This document shows, piece by piece, positions 38,083-46,762 of a stretch of 64,000 bases of DNA. Positions within the stretch are counted from its first letter, which is position 1; each line of letters starts with the position of its first letter. This stretch comes from JAMXLO01 sp963776505. GTDB lineage: Bacteria > Pseudomonadota > Alphaproteobacteria > Acetobacterales > Acetobacteraceae. The notes below the pieces were generated by a model. It saw nothing but the letters and a program-made list of their open reading frames with translations, made no database searches and was not told the DNA's origin. The stretch covers positions 124,001-188,000 of the forward strand of contig CAVZNH010000071.1 in the NCBI GenBank assembly GCA_963776505.1. The letters run 5' to 3'. Position numbers and translations under genes: made by a program.

Positions 38083-39498
38083 ATGCCCAATAAGGCCCTG
38101 CGCTCGATCCTGCCGGTTGCCGGCATATCCACTGCACACGCTGACAGCGTGACGTTCACCGGCGGCACCGATCCCATTCTGCCGACACCGTTCCGCATCG
38201 GAGTGGCCGGTGCGGCAACGCTGGCCGCAACGGGGCTCGCGGCCGCGGATCTCTGGGAGTTGCGCACCGGGCGCCGTCAGTCCGTGGCGGTTGATGTGCG
38301 GCAGGCCACCGCGTCGCTGCGCAGCGGCCACTACATGAAGCTGGGCGACGGCGAGGTATCGACCAGGCGCAACTCGATCATGGGGGTCTATCCCACCAAG
38401 GATGGCCGCTGGAGCTACCTGCACTGCAACTTCCCCAACCATCGCGCGGCCGCGCTGAGCGTGCTTGGCGTAGCCGAGGATCGCGACGCCGTGGCGAAGG
38501 CGGTGCTGAACTGGAACGCCGCCGATCTCGAGGAGGCGATCATCGCCGCGAAGGGCGCCGGCGGAATGGTGCGCACCAAGGCAGAGTGGGCGCAGCATCC
38601 GCAGAGCGCCGCCATCGCCGGCCTGCCGCTGCTGGAGATCGTGCGGATCGGCGACAGCCCAGCGGAGCCATTGCCCGCCGGCAACCGCCCGCTCTCGGGC
38701 ATCCGCGTGCTGGACCTTACACGCGTGCTCGCCGGCCCGACCTGTGCGCGGACCTTGGCCGAGCATGGCGCGGACGTGCTGAAGATCACCGCGCCGCATT
38801 TGCCCAATCTCGGCTATCAGGAGTTCGACACCGGCCACGGCAAGCTGTCGGCACATCTCGATCTGCGCGAGCCGCGGGACGTGGATGTACTGCGTGGCCT
38901 TGTGCGGGAGGCTGACGTGTTCTCGCAGGGCTACCGTCCGGGCACTCTGGGCATGCGTGGACTGTCGGCCGAGGAACTGGCGGCATTGCGGCCGGGCCTC
39001 GTTTATGTGTCGCTCTGCGCGTTCAGTCATGCGGGGCCGTGGGCATCGCGGCGTGGCTTCGACACCGTGGTGCAGACGGTCAGCGGCATCACGTCGCGAC
39101 AGGCCGAGGTGGTGCCGGGCAAGACGCCGGGGCCGCAGTTCTATCCGGTGTCCGCGATCGACTATTGCACCGGCTACCTGATGGCGTTCGGCGCGATGGT
39201 CGCACTGGAACGGCGGGCACGCGAAGGCGGCAGTTGGCTGGTGCGCATTTCGCTGGCGCAGATCGGCAAGTGGATCGTCGATCTGGGCGAGGTGCCGGAA
39301 GCGGCCGCACGCGATGCATCGGCAGAGTTTGCGCCGGAGGAACTGGAGCGCTGGGCGACAGTGACGGAGACGCCGTCCGGACGGCTGCGCCATCTGCGGC
39401 CGACCGTGCAGCTGTCCGAAACGCAGCCTTATTGGGCGCGTCCATCGGTGCCGCTGGGATATCACAAGCCGGAGTGGCCCGCGCGCGAAGCGTCCTGA
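38083..39498 (+). CDS. CoA-transferase family III protein with reordered halves
   Basis: This 471-residue protein is of the CaiB/BaiF superfamily. The canonical N-terminal block (LSGIRVLDLTRVLAGPTCAR, then TLAEHGADVLKITAP) begins only at about residue 205. The N-terminal 190 residues (RIGVAGAATLAATGLAAADL, RRQSVAVDVRQATASLRSGH) look like the segment that normally follows it. This order is known in a subgroup of the family and may reflect fusion or permutation. The ATG at 38083 has GGGGAGG upstream. The acyl substrate is unknown. It is unrelated in detail to the broken copy at 30-1257. Confidence 0.82.
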   Translation: MPNKALRSILPVAGISTAHADSVTFTGGTDPILPTPFRIGVAGAATLAATGLAAADLWELRTGRRQSVAVDVRQATASLRSGHYMKLGDGEVSTRRNSIMGVYPTKDGRWSYLHCNFPNHRAAALSVLGVAEDRDAVAKAVLNWNAADLEEAIIAAKGAGGMVRTKAEWAQHPQSAAIAGLPLLEIVRIGDSPAEPLPAGNRPLSGIRVLDLTRVLAGPTCARTLAEHGADVLKITAPHLPNLGYQEFDTGHGKLSAHLDLREPRDVDVLRGLVREADVFSQGYRPGTLGMRGLSAEELAALRPGLVYVSLCAFSHAGPWASRRGFDTVVQTVSGITSRQAEVVPGKTPGPQFYPVSAIDYCTGYLMAFGAMVALERRAREGGSWLVRISLAQIGKWIVDLGEVPEAAARDASAEFAPEELERWATVTETPSGRLRHLRPTVQLSETQPYWARPSVPLGYHKPEWPAREAS

Positions 39499-39548
39499 TC
39501 CGGCGCGACAGGCCTATTCGCAGCGACCCGCCCAGAAGTTGACAGCCG

Positions 39549-39857
39549 TCACCGATCTTCCGGCGCTACCTCGCGCGCCGTCGTGATGAACTCCGCGAGT
39601 TCGGCGCGATCCCATTTCAAGTGGACACGCTGTGTCGCAGCGGGCTGCCTGCTGAGACACACACCGGAACGCCGCTCGGTCGTCGGGCGGATCGGCCGTG
39701 GCACGAACCCACCGGCGCAGTTCGGGCAGACGTTGAACAGCACCGTCTCAACGCAGCGCGCGCAGAACGTACATTCGTAGCTGCATATGCGGGCGTCTAT
39801 CGCGTGCGGTGGAAGATCCTTATCGCAGTATTCGCAGTTAGGCCGCAGCTGCAGCAT
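39549..39857 (-). CDS. DUF1272 zinc-finger-like protein
   Basis: This 102-residue protein has the DUF1272 pattern: LRPNCEYCDKDLPPHAIDAR, ICSYECTFCARCVETVLFNV, CPNCAGGFVPRPIRP. Eight cysteines in CxxC pairs would bind two zinc ions. The conserved domain covers residues 1-58; the rest is a variable tail. The family has no assigned function. Confidence 0.88.
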   Translation of the reverse strand: MLQLRPNCEYCDKDLPPHAIDARICSYECTFCARCVETVLFNVCPNCAGGFVPRPIRPTTERRSGVCLSRQPAATQRVHLKWDRAELAEFITTAREVAPEDR

Positions 39858-39967
39858 GGTTGATCCTCACACGTCGATTGAAGCAGTCGACAACCACGAC
39901 CGGAAGGGTCCCGCCCGCGCCGGACGCACCCATGATGTGAATGGACGGGTCGGCATCAGCGCGGCGA

Positions 39968-40882
39968 TCAGAGTTGCTCGCGTGCGACGCGTGCCAACTC
40001 ATCTGTGGTAGTGCGCCATACTTGTCCATGGCCCAGCGTGCGCGCGAGCGCCTCGCGCAGCCAGCGGATGCGGTGCGCCTGTCCAGCGATCCACGGATGC
40101 AGCGTCAGGTTGAACGACGCGCCACCCTCATCGTGAAGGAATGCGAACGCCTCGGCGATGTTGTCCGCCCACACCGGTGGCGGCACGCGGCGCAGCCACA
40201 TGCATTCGAGGTCGTTCCACTCCGGCTGTGGTGGCAGCGCGACAAGTCCACGGTCCAGTAGGAACGGCCGATCATCGCTCGCCCAGTCAGTGGTATAGGC
40301 AAAGCCTGCTTCCGCCAACAGCGCGGGGGTGCGAACCGACTCGTTGAAATCCTGGCCACACCAGCCGAGCGGCGCCTCGCCTGCCGCGGCGCGCACCGCG
40401 TCGCGACATTCCGCGATGTAGGCGCGTTCCTCGGCTTCGCTCATGCGACTCGTGATCCGTCGCGTCGCATAGGTGCCGTGCGCGAGGAAGCAGGCGTTGC
40501 GACGCATCAGTTCGTCCACCAGCTCCGGGTAGCGCTTCGCCGCGGCGGCACCCAGCGCCACACTTGGCGTCACACCGAACCGGTCCAGCACATCGAGCAC
40601 GCGGAAAATGCCGACGCGTGCCCCGTATTCGCGCTGGCTCCAGGTCAGCCAGTCGGGAAAGAATTTTCCCAGTGGCGAGACAACACGCGGGTCAGGGCTG
40701 GCGTCCTTCGGTGGGTTCACCTCCCAGTAGTCCAGCATCAGCGTGACGGTGAAAGCGATCCGCGCATCGTCCGGCCAGGTAAAGCGCTGCGCCTCGGTCA
40801 ACGTGCGGTATGCGTGATGCGTATGGTCCATGCCTGGCCCGCGCTGCTCGCCGACCGGCGGCGTGTTCGCGGGCTCAACCAT
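39968..40882 (-). CDS. PuuE-like polysaccharide deacetylase family protein (1)
   Basis: This 304-residue NodB-fold protein is closest in style to PuuE/allantoinase-type deacetylases. Visible are ARIAFTVTLMLDYWEVNPPK, EYGARVGIFRVLDVLDRFGV, the AHGTY motif in NACFLAHGTYATRRI, and FNLTLHPWIAGQAHRI near the C-terminus. Substrates in the family include cyclic ureides and N-acetyl groups; none is fixed here. The start at 40882 overlaps the end of the paralogous gene upstream (stop at 40875), so the two are translationally coupled. Confidence 0.8.
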   Translation of the reverse strand: MVEPANTPPVGEQRGPGMDHTHHAYRTLTEAQRFTWPDDARIAFTVTLMLDYWEVNPPKDASPDPRVVSPLGKFFPDWLTWSQREYGARVGIFRVLDVLDRFGVTPSVALGAAAAKRYPELVDELMRRNACFLAHGTYATRRITSRMSEAEERAYIAECRDAVRAAAGEAPLGWCGQDFNESVRTPALLAEAGFAYTTDWASDDRPFLLDRGLVALPPQPEWNDLECMWLRRVPPPVWADNIAEAFAFLHDEGGASFNLTLHPWIAGQAHRIRWLREALARTLGHGQVWRTTTDELARVAREQL

Positions 40883-41786
40883 TGGCCGCCTCCCGCGCCG
40901 CAAGATGCGATTCAATCAGCGGCAGATGATGTTGGTTGAACCAGTCGGTAATTTCACCTGCGGTAGTGAGCCAGACGCCGGGATGCGACAGGATGTATTC
41001 CATCGCGCGGCGGAACACGCGGATGCGATGCGGCTGGCCAACCCAATAAGGATGCAGAGCGATGCACATCACGCGGCCCTGTTCGGGGCCTTCCTCGTAA
41101 ACCGTGTCGAAGTAGTCGCAGATCTGGCGCGCAAAGTCGTCCGCCTCTTGTCCGCGGCGGTGCAGGATCACGTCGTTGATGTCCACTGAATAAGGCATCG
41201 AGATCAGCTTCCCGGCCTTCACATTCAACGGGAACGGCTGGTCGTCATGGTACAGATCAGCGGTGTAGTCGTAGCCGCATTCGGCAGCGATCTCGAACGT
41301 ATCCAGCGTGTTGGTGATCGCCGGACTGAACCAGCCGCGCAGCCGGCGGCCGGTCAGACGCTGGTGAATGTCCTTGCTTTCCTCCATCGCCGCACGCTCT
41401 TCGTCGCGCGAAAAGTCCCAGTGGTAGCGCGTGTTATAGATGCCGTGCGACATGTACTCCCAGTTGCGTTCCTCCATCGCACCGAGGATTTCCGGGAAGT
41501 GTTCGAGCACGGCCATGTTGAGGCTGACGGTGCAGCGGATACCCAGCGCGTCGGTCAGCTCAAACAGCCGCCACAAGCCGACGCGATTGCCATAATCGCG
41601 CTGCGTGTAGCCGAGGATGTCCGGATGCGGCGAGCGCGGCCAGGGATCGCGCGTGCGAGCGAACTTTGGCAGGTATTCGTAATGCTCGATGTTGGGCACC
41701 ACCCAGAGCGCCACGCGCGCGCCGTTCGGCCAGCGCAGCGGCGGGCGGTGAAGGATGGGGGAGTACGGGACGAGGTTGGGTTCCAT
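40875..41786 (-). CDS. PuuE-like polysaccharide deacetylase family protein (2)
   Basis: This 303-residue paralogue of the following gene has the NodB fold: ARVALWVVPNIEHYEYLPKF, DYGNRVGLWRLFELTDALGI, WEYMSHGIYNTRYH, and CIALHPYWVGQPHRIRVFRR. It is first in a two-gene operon, with ATG at 41786 preceded by GGAGG. It is divergent from cyanase, with about 106 bp between. Neighbouring cyanase and a shared control region suggest a role in nitrogen release from C-N compounds, which is an inference only. Confidence 0.8.
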   Translation of the reverse strand: MEPNLVPYSPILHRPPLRWPNGARVALWVVPNIEHYEYLPKFARTRDPWPRSPHPDILGYTQRDYGNRVGLWRLFELTDALGIRCTVSLNMAVLEHFPEILGAMEERNWEYMSHGIYNTRYHWDFSRDEERAAMEESKDIHQRLTGRRLRGWFSPAITNTLDTFEIAAECGYDYTADLYHDDQPFPLNVKAGKLISMPYSVDINDVILHRRGQEADDFARQICDYFDTVYEEGPEQGRVMCIALHPYWVGQPHRIRVFRRAMEYILSHPGVWLTTAGEITDWFNQHHLPLIESHLAAREAANG

Positions 41787-41892
41787 CGCAATTTCCTCCG
41801 CTGATCACAGAGTAGGTTTGGCCGGTGGTCGGGTCCAGCTTGGCGCGCGACTTGCTTGCGGTGGCCGGGTCAACGCCGGACGGAGGACCCCG

Positions 41893-42342
41893 ATGAACGA
41901 TGCCAAGACCGCACTCGGCCAGAAGATCCTTGCGATCAAGCAGCAGCGCAAGTTGAGCTGGGCGGATGTCGCCGACCGCCTGGGTTATTCGCCGACCTGG
42001 ACCTGCGCCGCATGCCTGGGGCAGATGTCGATGACGGCCGAGACCGCGGTGAAAGCCGGTGCGCTGTTCGGCCTAACCGATGAAGACATGGCGCTGTTGC
42101 AGGCAATCCCGTATCGCGGATCGCTGCCTGGCGTGGTGCCGACCGATCCGCTGATCTACCGGTTCTACGAGCTGGTAATGGTCTACGGCACGACCTGGAA
42201 GGAACTGATCCAGGAGGAGTTCGGCGACGGCATCATGAGCGCGATCGACTTCGACATGGCGCTGGAGCGGCAGCCGGACCAGAAGGGCGATCGCGTGAAG
42301 CTCACCATGTCCGGCAAGTTTTTGCCGTATAAGCGATATTGA
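41893..42342 (+). CDS. cynS: Cyanate hydratase (cyanase)
   Basis: This 149-residue enzyme decomposes cyanate with bicarbonate to ammonia and CO2. The N-terminal POU-like helical domain (ILAIKQQRKLSWADVADRLG) is followed by the catalytic domain. The three catalytic residues are visible as Arg90 and Glu93 in YRFYELVMVYG and Ser116 in GIMSAIDF; their spacing (3 and 23) equals that of E. coli R96, E99 and S122. The ATG at 41893 follows GGAGGA. No cynR or carbonic anhydrase gene is adjacent. The next gene starts 19 bp after the stop. Confidence 0.95.
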   Translation: MNDAKTALGQKILAIKQQRKLSWADVADRLGYSPTWTCAACLGQMSMTAETAVKAGALFGLTDEDMALLQAIPYRGSLPGVVPTDPLIYRFYELVMVYGTTWKELIQEEFGDGIMSAIDFDMALERQPDQKGDRVKLTMSGKFLPYKRY

Positions 42343-42361
42343 CTGTCAGCGGCAAAGCGAC

Positions 42362-43099
42362 ATGGACACGAAAATCGACGAGATCGCCAACGGCATCTAC
42401 CGGCTGTCGACATATGCGTCTCAGGTCGCCCCTCCCGCCGGCCTGACATACAACGTGTTTCTTATCCTCGGTGACGAGCCGCTTTTGTTTCATACCGGTA
42501 AGCGGGGCATGTTCCCCGGCGTCTCCGCGGCGGTTGCCCGGGTGTTGCCTATTGAACGCCTGCGCTGGATCACCTTCGGACACTACGAGTTCGACGAGTG
42601 CGGTGCGATGAACGAATTCCTGGCCGCTGCACCGCATGCGGAGGTCGCGCACGGGCAGACCGCCTGCCGCGTGACGCTCAGCGACATGGCGGACCGCGCG
42701 CCGCGAGCGCTGGCCGACGGCGAGGTGATCGACCTCGGCGGGGGCAGGCGCGCGCGCTATGTGGACACGCCGCACATCCCGCACGGTTGGGAAGCAGGCG
42801 TGCTGTACGAAGAGAGCACCGGCACACTGCTGTGCGGCGATCTGTTCACGCAGCTTGGCAATCCGCCGGCGCTGACCAGCGACGACATTCTTGGGCCCGC
42901 GCTCGCGGCCGAGGACCTGTTCCGGTTCTCCAGCCTGCATCCGAGCACAGGGCGCACGATCCACCGCCTCGCCACGCTTGCACCGCGGATGCTCGCGCTG
43001 ATGCACGGACCCACCTTCGTTGGCGACAGCGCGGCGGCATTGCGCGGACTGGCGGATGACTACGACCGGCGTATCCGAGCGGCGCTCGATGGCGATTGA
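42362..43099 (+). CDS. MBL-fold hydrolase of the di-iron oxygen-binding (ODP/flavodiiron-like) type
   Basis: This 245-residue metallo-beta-lactamase-fold protein lacks the classical HxHxDH motif. Instead it has FGHYEFDECGAMNEFL, the H-x-E-x-D form used by flavodiiron proteins and ODP sensors to bind two irons. Further ligands are likely in YVDTPHIPHGW, LLCGDLFTQLG and ALMHGPTFVGD. There is no flavodoxin domain. It follows cynS at 19 bp and is probably co-transcribed. A role as oxygen or NO sensor or reductase is an inference from the metal motif. Confidence 0.78.
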   Translation: MDTKIDEIANGIYRLSTYASQVAPPAGLTYNVFLILGDEPLLFHTGKRGMFPGVSAAVARVLPIERLRWITFGHYEFDECGAMNEFLAAAPHAEVAHGQTACRVTLSDMADRAPRALADGEVIDLGGGRRARYVDTPHIPHGWEAGVLYEESTGTLLCGDLFTQLGNPPALTSDDILGPALAAEDLFRFSSLHPSTGRTIHRLATLAPRMLALMHGPTFVGDSAAALRGLADDYDRRIRAALDGD

Positions 43100-43139
43100 T
43101 CACCTGGGTATGGAATGATCTCGCGGCAGCGGGTCCACG

Positions 43140-43883
43140 TCACGGTCCCGGTCCGTTGAAGCTCTGTACCAGGCTTCCAGAGACCAGCCGCCAGCCATCG
43201 ACCAGCACGAAGAAGATCAGCTTGAACGGCAGCGACACCACGCTGGGCGGCAGCATCATCATGCCGAGGCTCATCAGCACGCTCGCCACCACCATGTCGA
43301 TGATCATGAAGGGCAGGAACAGCAAAAACCCCATCTCGAATGCGCGCCGCAGCTCGCCCACCAGGAACGCAGGCACCAGCGCGCGCCATGGCGTGTCATC
43401 GGCCGTCGCCGGTGCGGGCAAATGCGCGATGTCGAGAAACAGTTGCAGGTCGGCAGGTCGCAGATTGGCAGTCATGAAGCGGCGGAACGGTTCACTGGCG
43501 AGCCGCAGGCCCTCCAGTTCGCCGACGCGGCCCTCGGAGAGCGGCAGGATCCCGGTGGTCCAGGCGTCGTTCATCACCGGCTGCATGACGAAGAACGTCA
43601 GGAACAACGCCAGCCCAATCAGCACCATGTTGGGCGGCGTGCTTTGCGTGGACAGCGCGCTGCGCAGCAGCGACAGCACGATCACGATACGGGTGAAGGC
43701 CGTGACCATCACCAGCAGACTTGGCGCCAGCGACAGCACGGTGACCAGCGCTGTGATCTGCACCAGTCGACCGGTGGCACCCGCCCCGCCCGCGCCACCG
43801 AGATCGATGCTGAGCGACTGCGCCTGCGCCATCGCCGGCAGCAGAAGGCCGCAGACAATGGCGAGGATGCGCGACAGGATCAT
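43140..43883 (-). CDS. fliP: Flagellar export gate protein FliP
   Basis: This 247-residue inner-membrane component of the flagellar type III export gate has a signal peptide (ILAIVCGLLLPAMAQA). The conserved core follows: TAFTRIVIVLSLLRSALSTQ, TPPNMVLIGLALFLTFFVMQ and GFLLFLPFMIIDMVVASVLM. The C-terminus VSLPFKLIFFVLVDGWRLV is typical. The ATG at 43883 overlaps the fliO stop (ATGA). fliP-fliO lie on the minus strand while the rest of the cluster is on the plus strand. Confidence 0.95.
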   Translation of the reverse strand: MILSRILAIVCGLLLPAMAQAQSLSIDLGGAGGAGATGRLVQITALVTVLSLAPSLLVMVTAFTRIVIVLSLLRSALSTQSTPPNMVLIGLALFLTFFVMQPVMNDAWTTGILPLSEGRVGELEGLRLASEPFRRFMTANLRPADLQLFLDIAHLPAPATADDTPWRALVPAFLVGELRRAFEMGFLLFLPFMIIDMVVASVLMSLGMMMLPPSVVSLPFKLIFFVLVDGWRLVSGSLVQSFNGPGP

Positions 43884-44161
43884 GTCGGGGGTGGCTCGCG
43901 ATCGAGCCAGCCGACCACGACGTCGTGCGCGCCTCCGGTCAGCAGCAGCACGCGCCGCCCATCGCATTTGATCAGATGGAGCCGCCGCCGCGCATCGAGT
44001 GCCAAGACGTCCTGCACCGACAGCAATCCGCCGGTGGCCAGGCGGCGTGCCATGCCGCCAAACCTGGCGGCCCGGCCGGCCAGCCAGATCAACCCAAGTA
44101 CCGCGACCAATGCGACGACGACAGGGAGGACTGAGGTTATTCCAATTGTTCCAATGACCAT
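43880..44161 (-). CDS. fliO: Flagellar biosynthesis protein FliO
   Basis: This 93-residue protein has one N-terminal membrane helix (SVLPVVVALVAVLGLIWLAG) and a cytoplasmic FliO domain (LLSVQDVLALDARRRLHLIK, CDGRRVLLLTGG). FliO helps assemble the FliP ring. Its stop overlaps the fliP start. Confidence 0.85.
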   Translation of the reverse strand: MVIGTIGITSVLPVVVALVAVLGLIWLAGRAARFGGMARRLATGGLLSVQDVLALDARRRLHLIKCDGRRVLLLTGGAHDVVVGWLDREPPPT

Positions 44162-44197
44162 GACGCGGCCTTTTGCCGAGTGGACGAACGCTGCAGG

Positions 44198-44470
44198 TCA
44201 GCCGGATGGCGCGGCACGCGCCAGCAAGACATGCGACAACGCCTCCATGGAACCGGACAGCGCGATCAACCGCGGCCGCACGCGGCGACCTTCATCCGAT
44301 GGCAGATCGAGCGCCTTGGCGCACAGCAGACCAATCCGGCGATCGAGGCCGGTGAGGTCAATCACTCGGCCGGACTCCGCCAGCGCACAGGCGAGGCCGA
44401 CCGTCCCCGTCAGTTCCTCGGCCAGCGCGCGCACCGCGACGATTGGATCGTATGGGTTGTCGTGGGGCAT
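44198..44470 (-). CDS. Hypothetical protein in the flagellar cluster
   Basis: This 90-residue protein has no recognised domain. It is predicted helical (DPIVAVRALAEELTGTVGLA, then MEALSHVLLARAAPSG), with no signal or membrane segment. It lies 36 bp upstream of fliO on the same strand and divergent from flgB, so it is probably the first gene of the fliO-fliP transcript. A flagellar role is inferred from position only. Confidence 0.55.
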   Translation of the reverse strand: MPHDNPYDPIVAVRALAEELTGTVGLACALAESGRVIDLTGLDRRIGLLCAKALDLPSDEGRRVRPRLIALSGSMEALSHVLLARAAPSG

Positions 44471-44579
44471 CGCTGCCGATTAAAGCGCAGCGCGATTACC
44501 GAACCCTTTATCGCGGCCTCGTCTCGCTGTCTCGGTCAGGTTTAACCGCGCGTTCAGTCCCGCGGCGCAAACTGCGCAG

Positions 44580-44975
44580 ATGGACCCGAAGACCATCGGC
44601 CTGTTCGATCTGGCGGAGCGACGGCTGACGTGGGCTGACCAACGTCAGACGGTGCTCGCGCAGAACATCGCCAACGTCAACACACCCGGATACAAGCCGC
44701 ACGACCTGCGCTCGTTCGCCACGACACTCGATGATGCAAACTCTGTGGCGCCGGTTCGCACGCAACCCAATCACCTGGCAGGCACCACCGCGGCGACATC
44801 GCCCAACGAGGTTGTCGATCGCACGCAGGCGCAATCACCCGACGGCAACGCCGTCGCGCTGGATGAGCAGCTCATGAAGGTGGCGGAGACTGATACCACG
44901 CATGCACTGGTGACCACGATTTACAAGGCATATCTCGGGATGTTCAACGTGGCGCTGGGCCGTTCATCGAGTTAG
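44580..44975 (+). CDS. flgB: Flagellar basal-body rod protein FlgB
   Basis: This 131-residue proximal rod protein has the conserved N-terminal rod motif in QNIANVNTPGYKPHDL and a C-terminal helix (ALVTTIYKAYLGMFNVALG). It starts the flgB-flgC-fliE-fliQ-fliR-flhB run. The intergenic region to the divergent gene at 44470 must hold the promoter, but no clear sigma-54 or sigma-28 site was seen. Confidence 0.93.
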   Translation: MDPKTIGLFDLAERRLTWADQRQTVLAQNIANVNTPGYKPHDLRSFATTLDDANSVAPVRTQPNHLAGTTAATSPNEVVDRTQAQSPDGNAVALDEQLMKVAETDTTHALVTTIYKAYLGMFNVALGRSSS

Positions 44976-44989
44976 GGCAGGAGATCGGC

Positions 44990-45397
44990 ATGGATCTCGA
45001 CAAGGCGCTCGGCATCGCGGCAAGCGGTATGGATGCGCAGACCACGCGGCTGCGTGTGATCGCAGAGAATCTGGCCAATCAGGACAGCACCGGATCGACA
45101 CCGGGCGCCGATCCGTACCGCCGCAAGACGATAACGTTCGAGAACCGCCTTGATCAGGAACTCGGCGCCGACACGGTGCGCGTCAAGCAGGTCGGTCGTG
45201 ACGCCACCGAGTTCCCGCAGCACTACGATCCTTCCAATCCCGCCGCGAACTCCGCTGGCTATGTCAAGCTACCGAATGTCAACAGCATGGCCGAAATGAT
45301 GGACATGCGTGAGGCGGAACGCTCGTACAACGCCAATCTCGCGGTCATGCAGACCTCGCGCAGCATGCTGACGCGCACAATCGGTCTGCTCAAATGA
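44990..45397 (+). CDS. flgC: Flagellar basal-body rod protein FlgC
   Basis: This 135-residue rod protein has the N-terminal GIAASGMDAQTTRLRVIAEN, then LANQDST, and the C-terminal rod motif in YVKLPNVNSMAEMMDMREAE and RSYNANLAVM. It starts 14 bp after flgB. Its stop overlaps the fliE start (ATGA at 45394). Confidence 0.95.
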   Translation: MDLDKALGIAASGMDAQTTRLRVIAENLANQDSTGSTPGADPYRRKTITFENRLDQELGADTVRVKQVGRDATEFPQHYDPSNPAANSAGYVKLPNVNSMAEMMDMREAERSYNANLAVMQTSRSMLTRTIGLLK

Positions 45398-45699
45398 GCA
45401 CCATCCCGACGATTGTCATTACACCCGCAGCGGCAGCCGACGCCTACGGGCGCGTGGACCGCGGTGAGCAAGGCAGCAGCGTCGGCGATTTCGGCGCCAC
45501 GCTGCAGCGCGCGTTGCAGGGAGCGGTCGACAGCTTTCATGCGGCCGATGCCAAGACCGTGGAGGCGCTGAACGGTGGCGGGAACCTGACCGACGTCGTT
45601 ACCGCACTGTCGCGCGCCGAACTGACGCTGCAGACGGCGACCGCGGTTCGCGACCGCGTGGTGCAGGCATACCAGGACATCATCAAGATGCCGATCTAG
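45394..45699 (+). CDS. fliE: Flagellar hook-basal body protein FliE
   Basis: This 101-residue MS-ring/rod junction protein has the conserved C-terminal core LTDVVTALSRAELTLQTATA, VRDRVVQAYQDIIKMPI. It is translationally coupled to flgC by ATGA. fliQ begins 8 bp later. Confidence 0.92.
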   Translation: MSTIPTIVITPAAAADAYGRVDRGEQGSSVGDFGATLQRALQGAVDSFHAADAKTVEALNGGGNLTDVVTALSRAELTLQTATAVRDRVVQAYQDIIKMPI

Positions 45700-45707
45700 G
45701 ATCGAAC

Positions 45708-45980
45708 GTGAACGATACCGACACGGCCATGCTGCTGCGCGACGGCATGCTGGTAATGTTGAAGCTAGGCGGGCCGCCGCTGCTGGTGGCGCTCGCTGTC
45801 GGTCTGTTGGTCGCGCTGCTCCAGGCGGTCACCCAGATCAACGAAGCAACGCTGGCCTTCGTCCCAAAGGTGTTGGCGCTTTGCGCGGCGCTGATGGTGC
45901 TTGGACCGTACATGCTGTCCACGCTATCCAGTTACACCCACACGCTGCTGGACCGCCTGATCGTCATCGGCGGCTCATGA
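45708..45980 (+). CDS. fliQ: Flagellar export protein FliQ
   Basis: This 90-residue export-gate protein has two membrane helices: PPLLVALAVGLLVALLQAVT, then QINEATLAFVPKVLALCAAL. It starts at GTG 45708. The stop overlaps the fliR start (ATGA at 45977). Confidence 0.94.
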   Translation: MNDTDTAMLLRDGMLVMLKLGGPPLLVALAVGLLVALLQAVTQINEATLAFVPKVLALCAALMVLGPYMLSTLSSYTHTLLDRLIVIGGS

Positions 45981-46756
45981 CTGATGATGTAGCCACGCTG
46001 CTTGCCACGCTGCCGGCGTGGGCATTCGGTTTCGTGCTGGTCATGGCACGCATTGGCTCCGCGATCGTGCTGCTGCCAGGCCTGGGCGAGTCCCAGTCGC
46101 CCCCGATGGTGCGCGTCGGCCTCGCTATCGGCGTGACCGTGCTGCTCCTGCCGGCCATCCAGCCGTCGATCCCACCGGTGCCGGAAGTGGGCGCGCAGGC
46201 CGGCTTCATGGTCGTCGCCGAGGTGATCACCGGCCTGTGGATCGGCTGGCTGGCACGGCTTCTGGCGCTCGCGCTGGCGGTCGCCGGCCAGTTCATCGCC
46301 TACATGCTGGGCCTGGCGAACGTATTGCAGCCGGATGCCGACCTTGGCGGCCTCGCTTCGCCGATCGAGCAGTTGTTCGGGATGGTCGCGCCGCTCATCA
46401 TCCTGATAACCGGCCTCTATGCCGTGCCGCTTGCTGCACTGGCCGGCAGCTATAAGCTCATCCCGCCGGGAACCATGCTGCCCGCCGCCGACACCGCCGA
46501 GACCGCTGTGCGCGCTGTCGCCGCGGCATTCGCGTTGGCCCTGCAGATCGCCTCGCCCTTCCTGCTCGTCGCCATCGTGTGGCACGTCGCGACCGGGCTG
46601 CTAGCCCGACTTGTCCCGCGGCTGCAGGTCTACTTCGTTGTGATGCCGGCACAGATCCTTGGCGGCATCGCATTGTTCGCCATGCTGGCGACTTCCCTGT
46701 TGACGGCCTGGCAGGTGTCGGTTCGGGCGGGCTTTGCCAGTCTGCCGGGTCTGTGA
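45977..46756 (+). CDS. fliR: Flagellar export protein FliR
   Basis: This 259-residue export-gate protein has about six membrane helices. Landmarks include FVLVMARIGSAIVLLPGLGE and VAEVITGLWIGWLARLLALA, followed by a C-terminal VYFVVMPAQILGGIALFAML. The ATG at 45977 overlaps the fliQ stop. flhB follows almost immediately. Confidence 0.92.
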   Translation: MTDDVATLLATLPAWAFGFVLVMARIGSAIVLLPGLGESQSPPMVRVGLAIGVTVLLLPAIQPSIPPVPEVGAQAGFMVVAEVITGLWIGWLARLLALALAVAGQFIAYMLGLANVLQPDADLGGLASPIEQLFGMVAPLIILITGLYAVPLAALAGSYKLIPPGTMLPAADTAETAVRAVAAAFALALQIASPFLLVAIVWHVATGLLARLVPRLQVYFVVMPAQILGGIALFAMLATSLLTAWQVSVRAGFASLPGL

Positions 46757-46762
46757 CCGGCC

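Noticed and set aside
38032..39465. 477-codon minus-strand frame
   Set aside because: It is antisense to the CoA-transferase, which has clear family motifs and a ribosome site.
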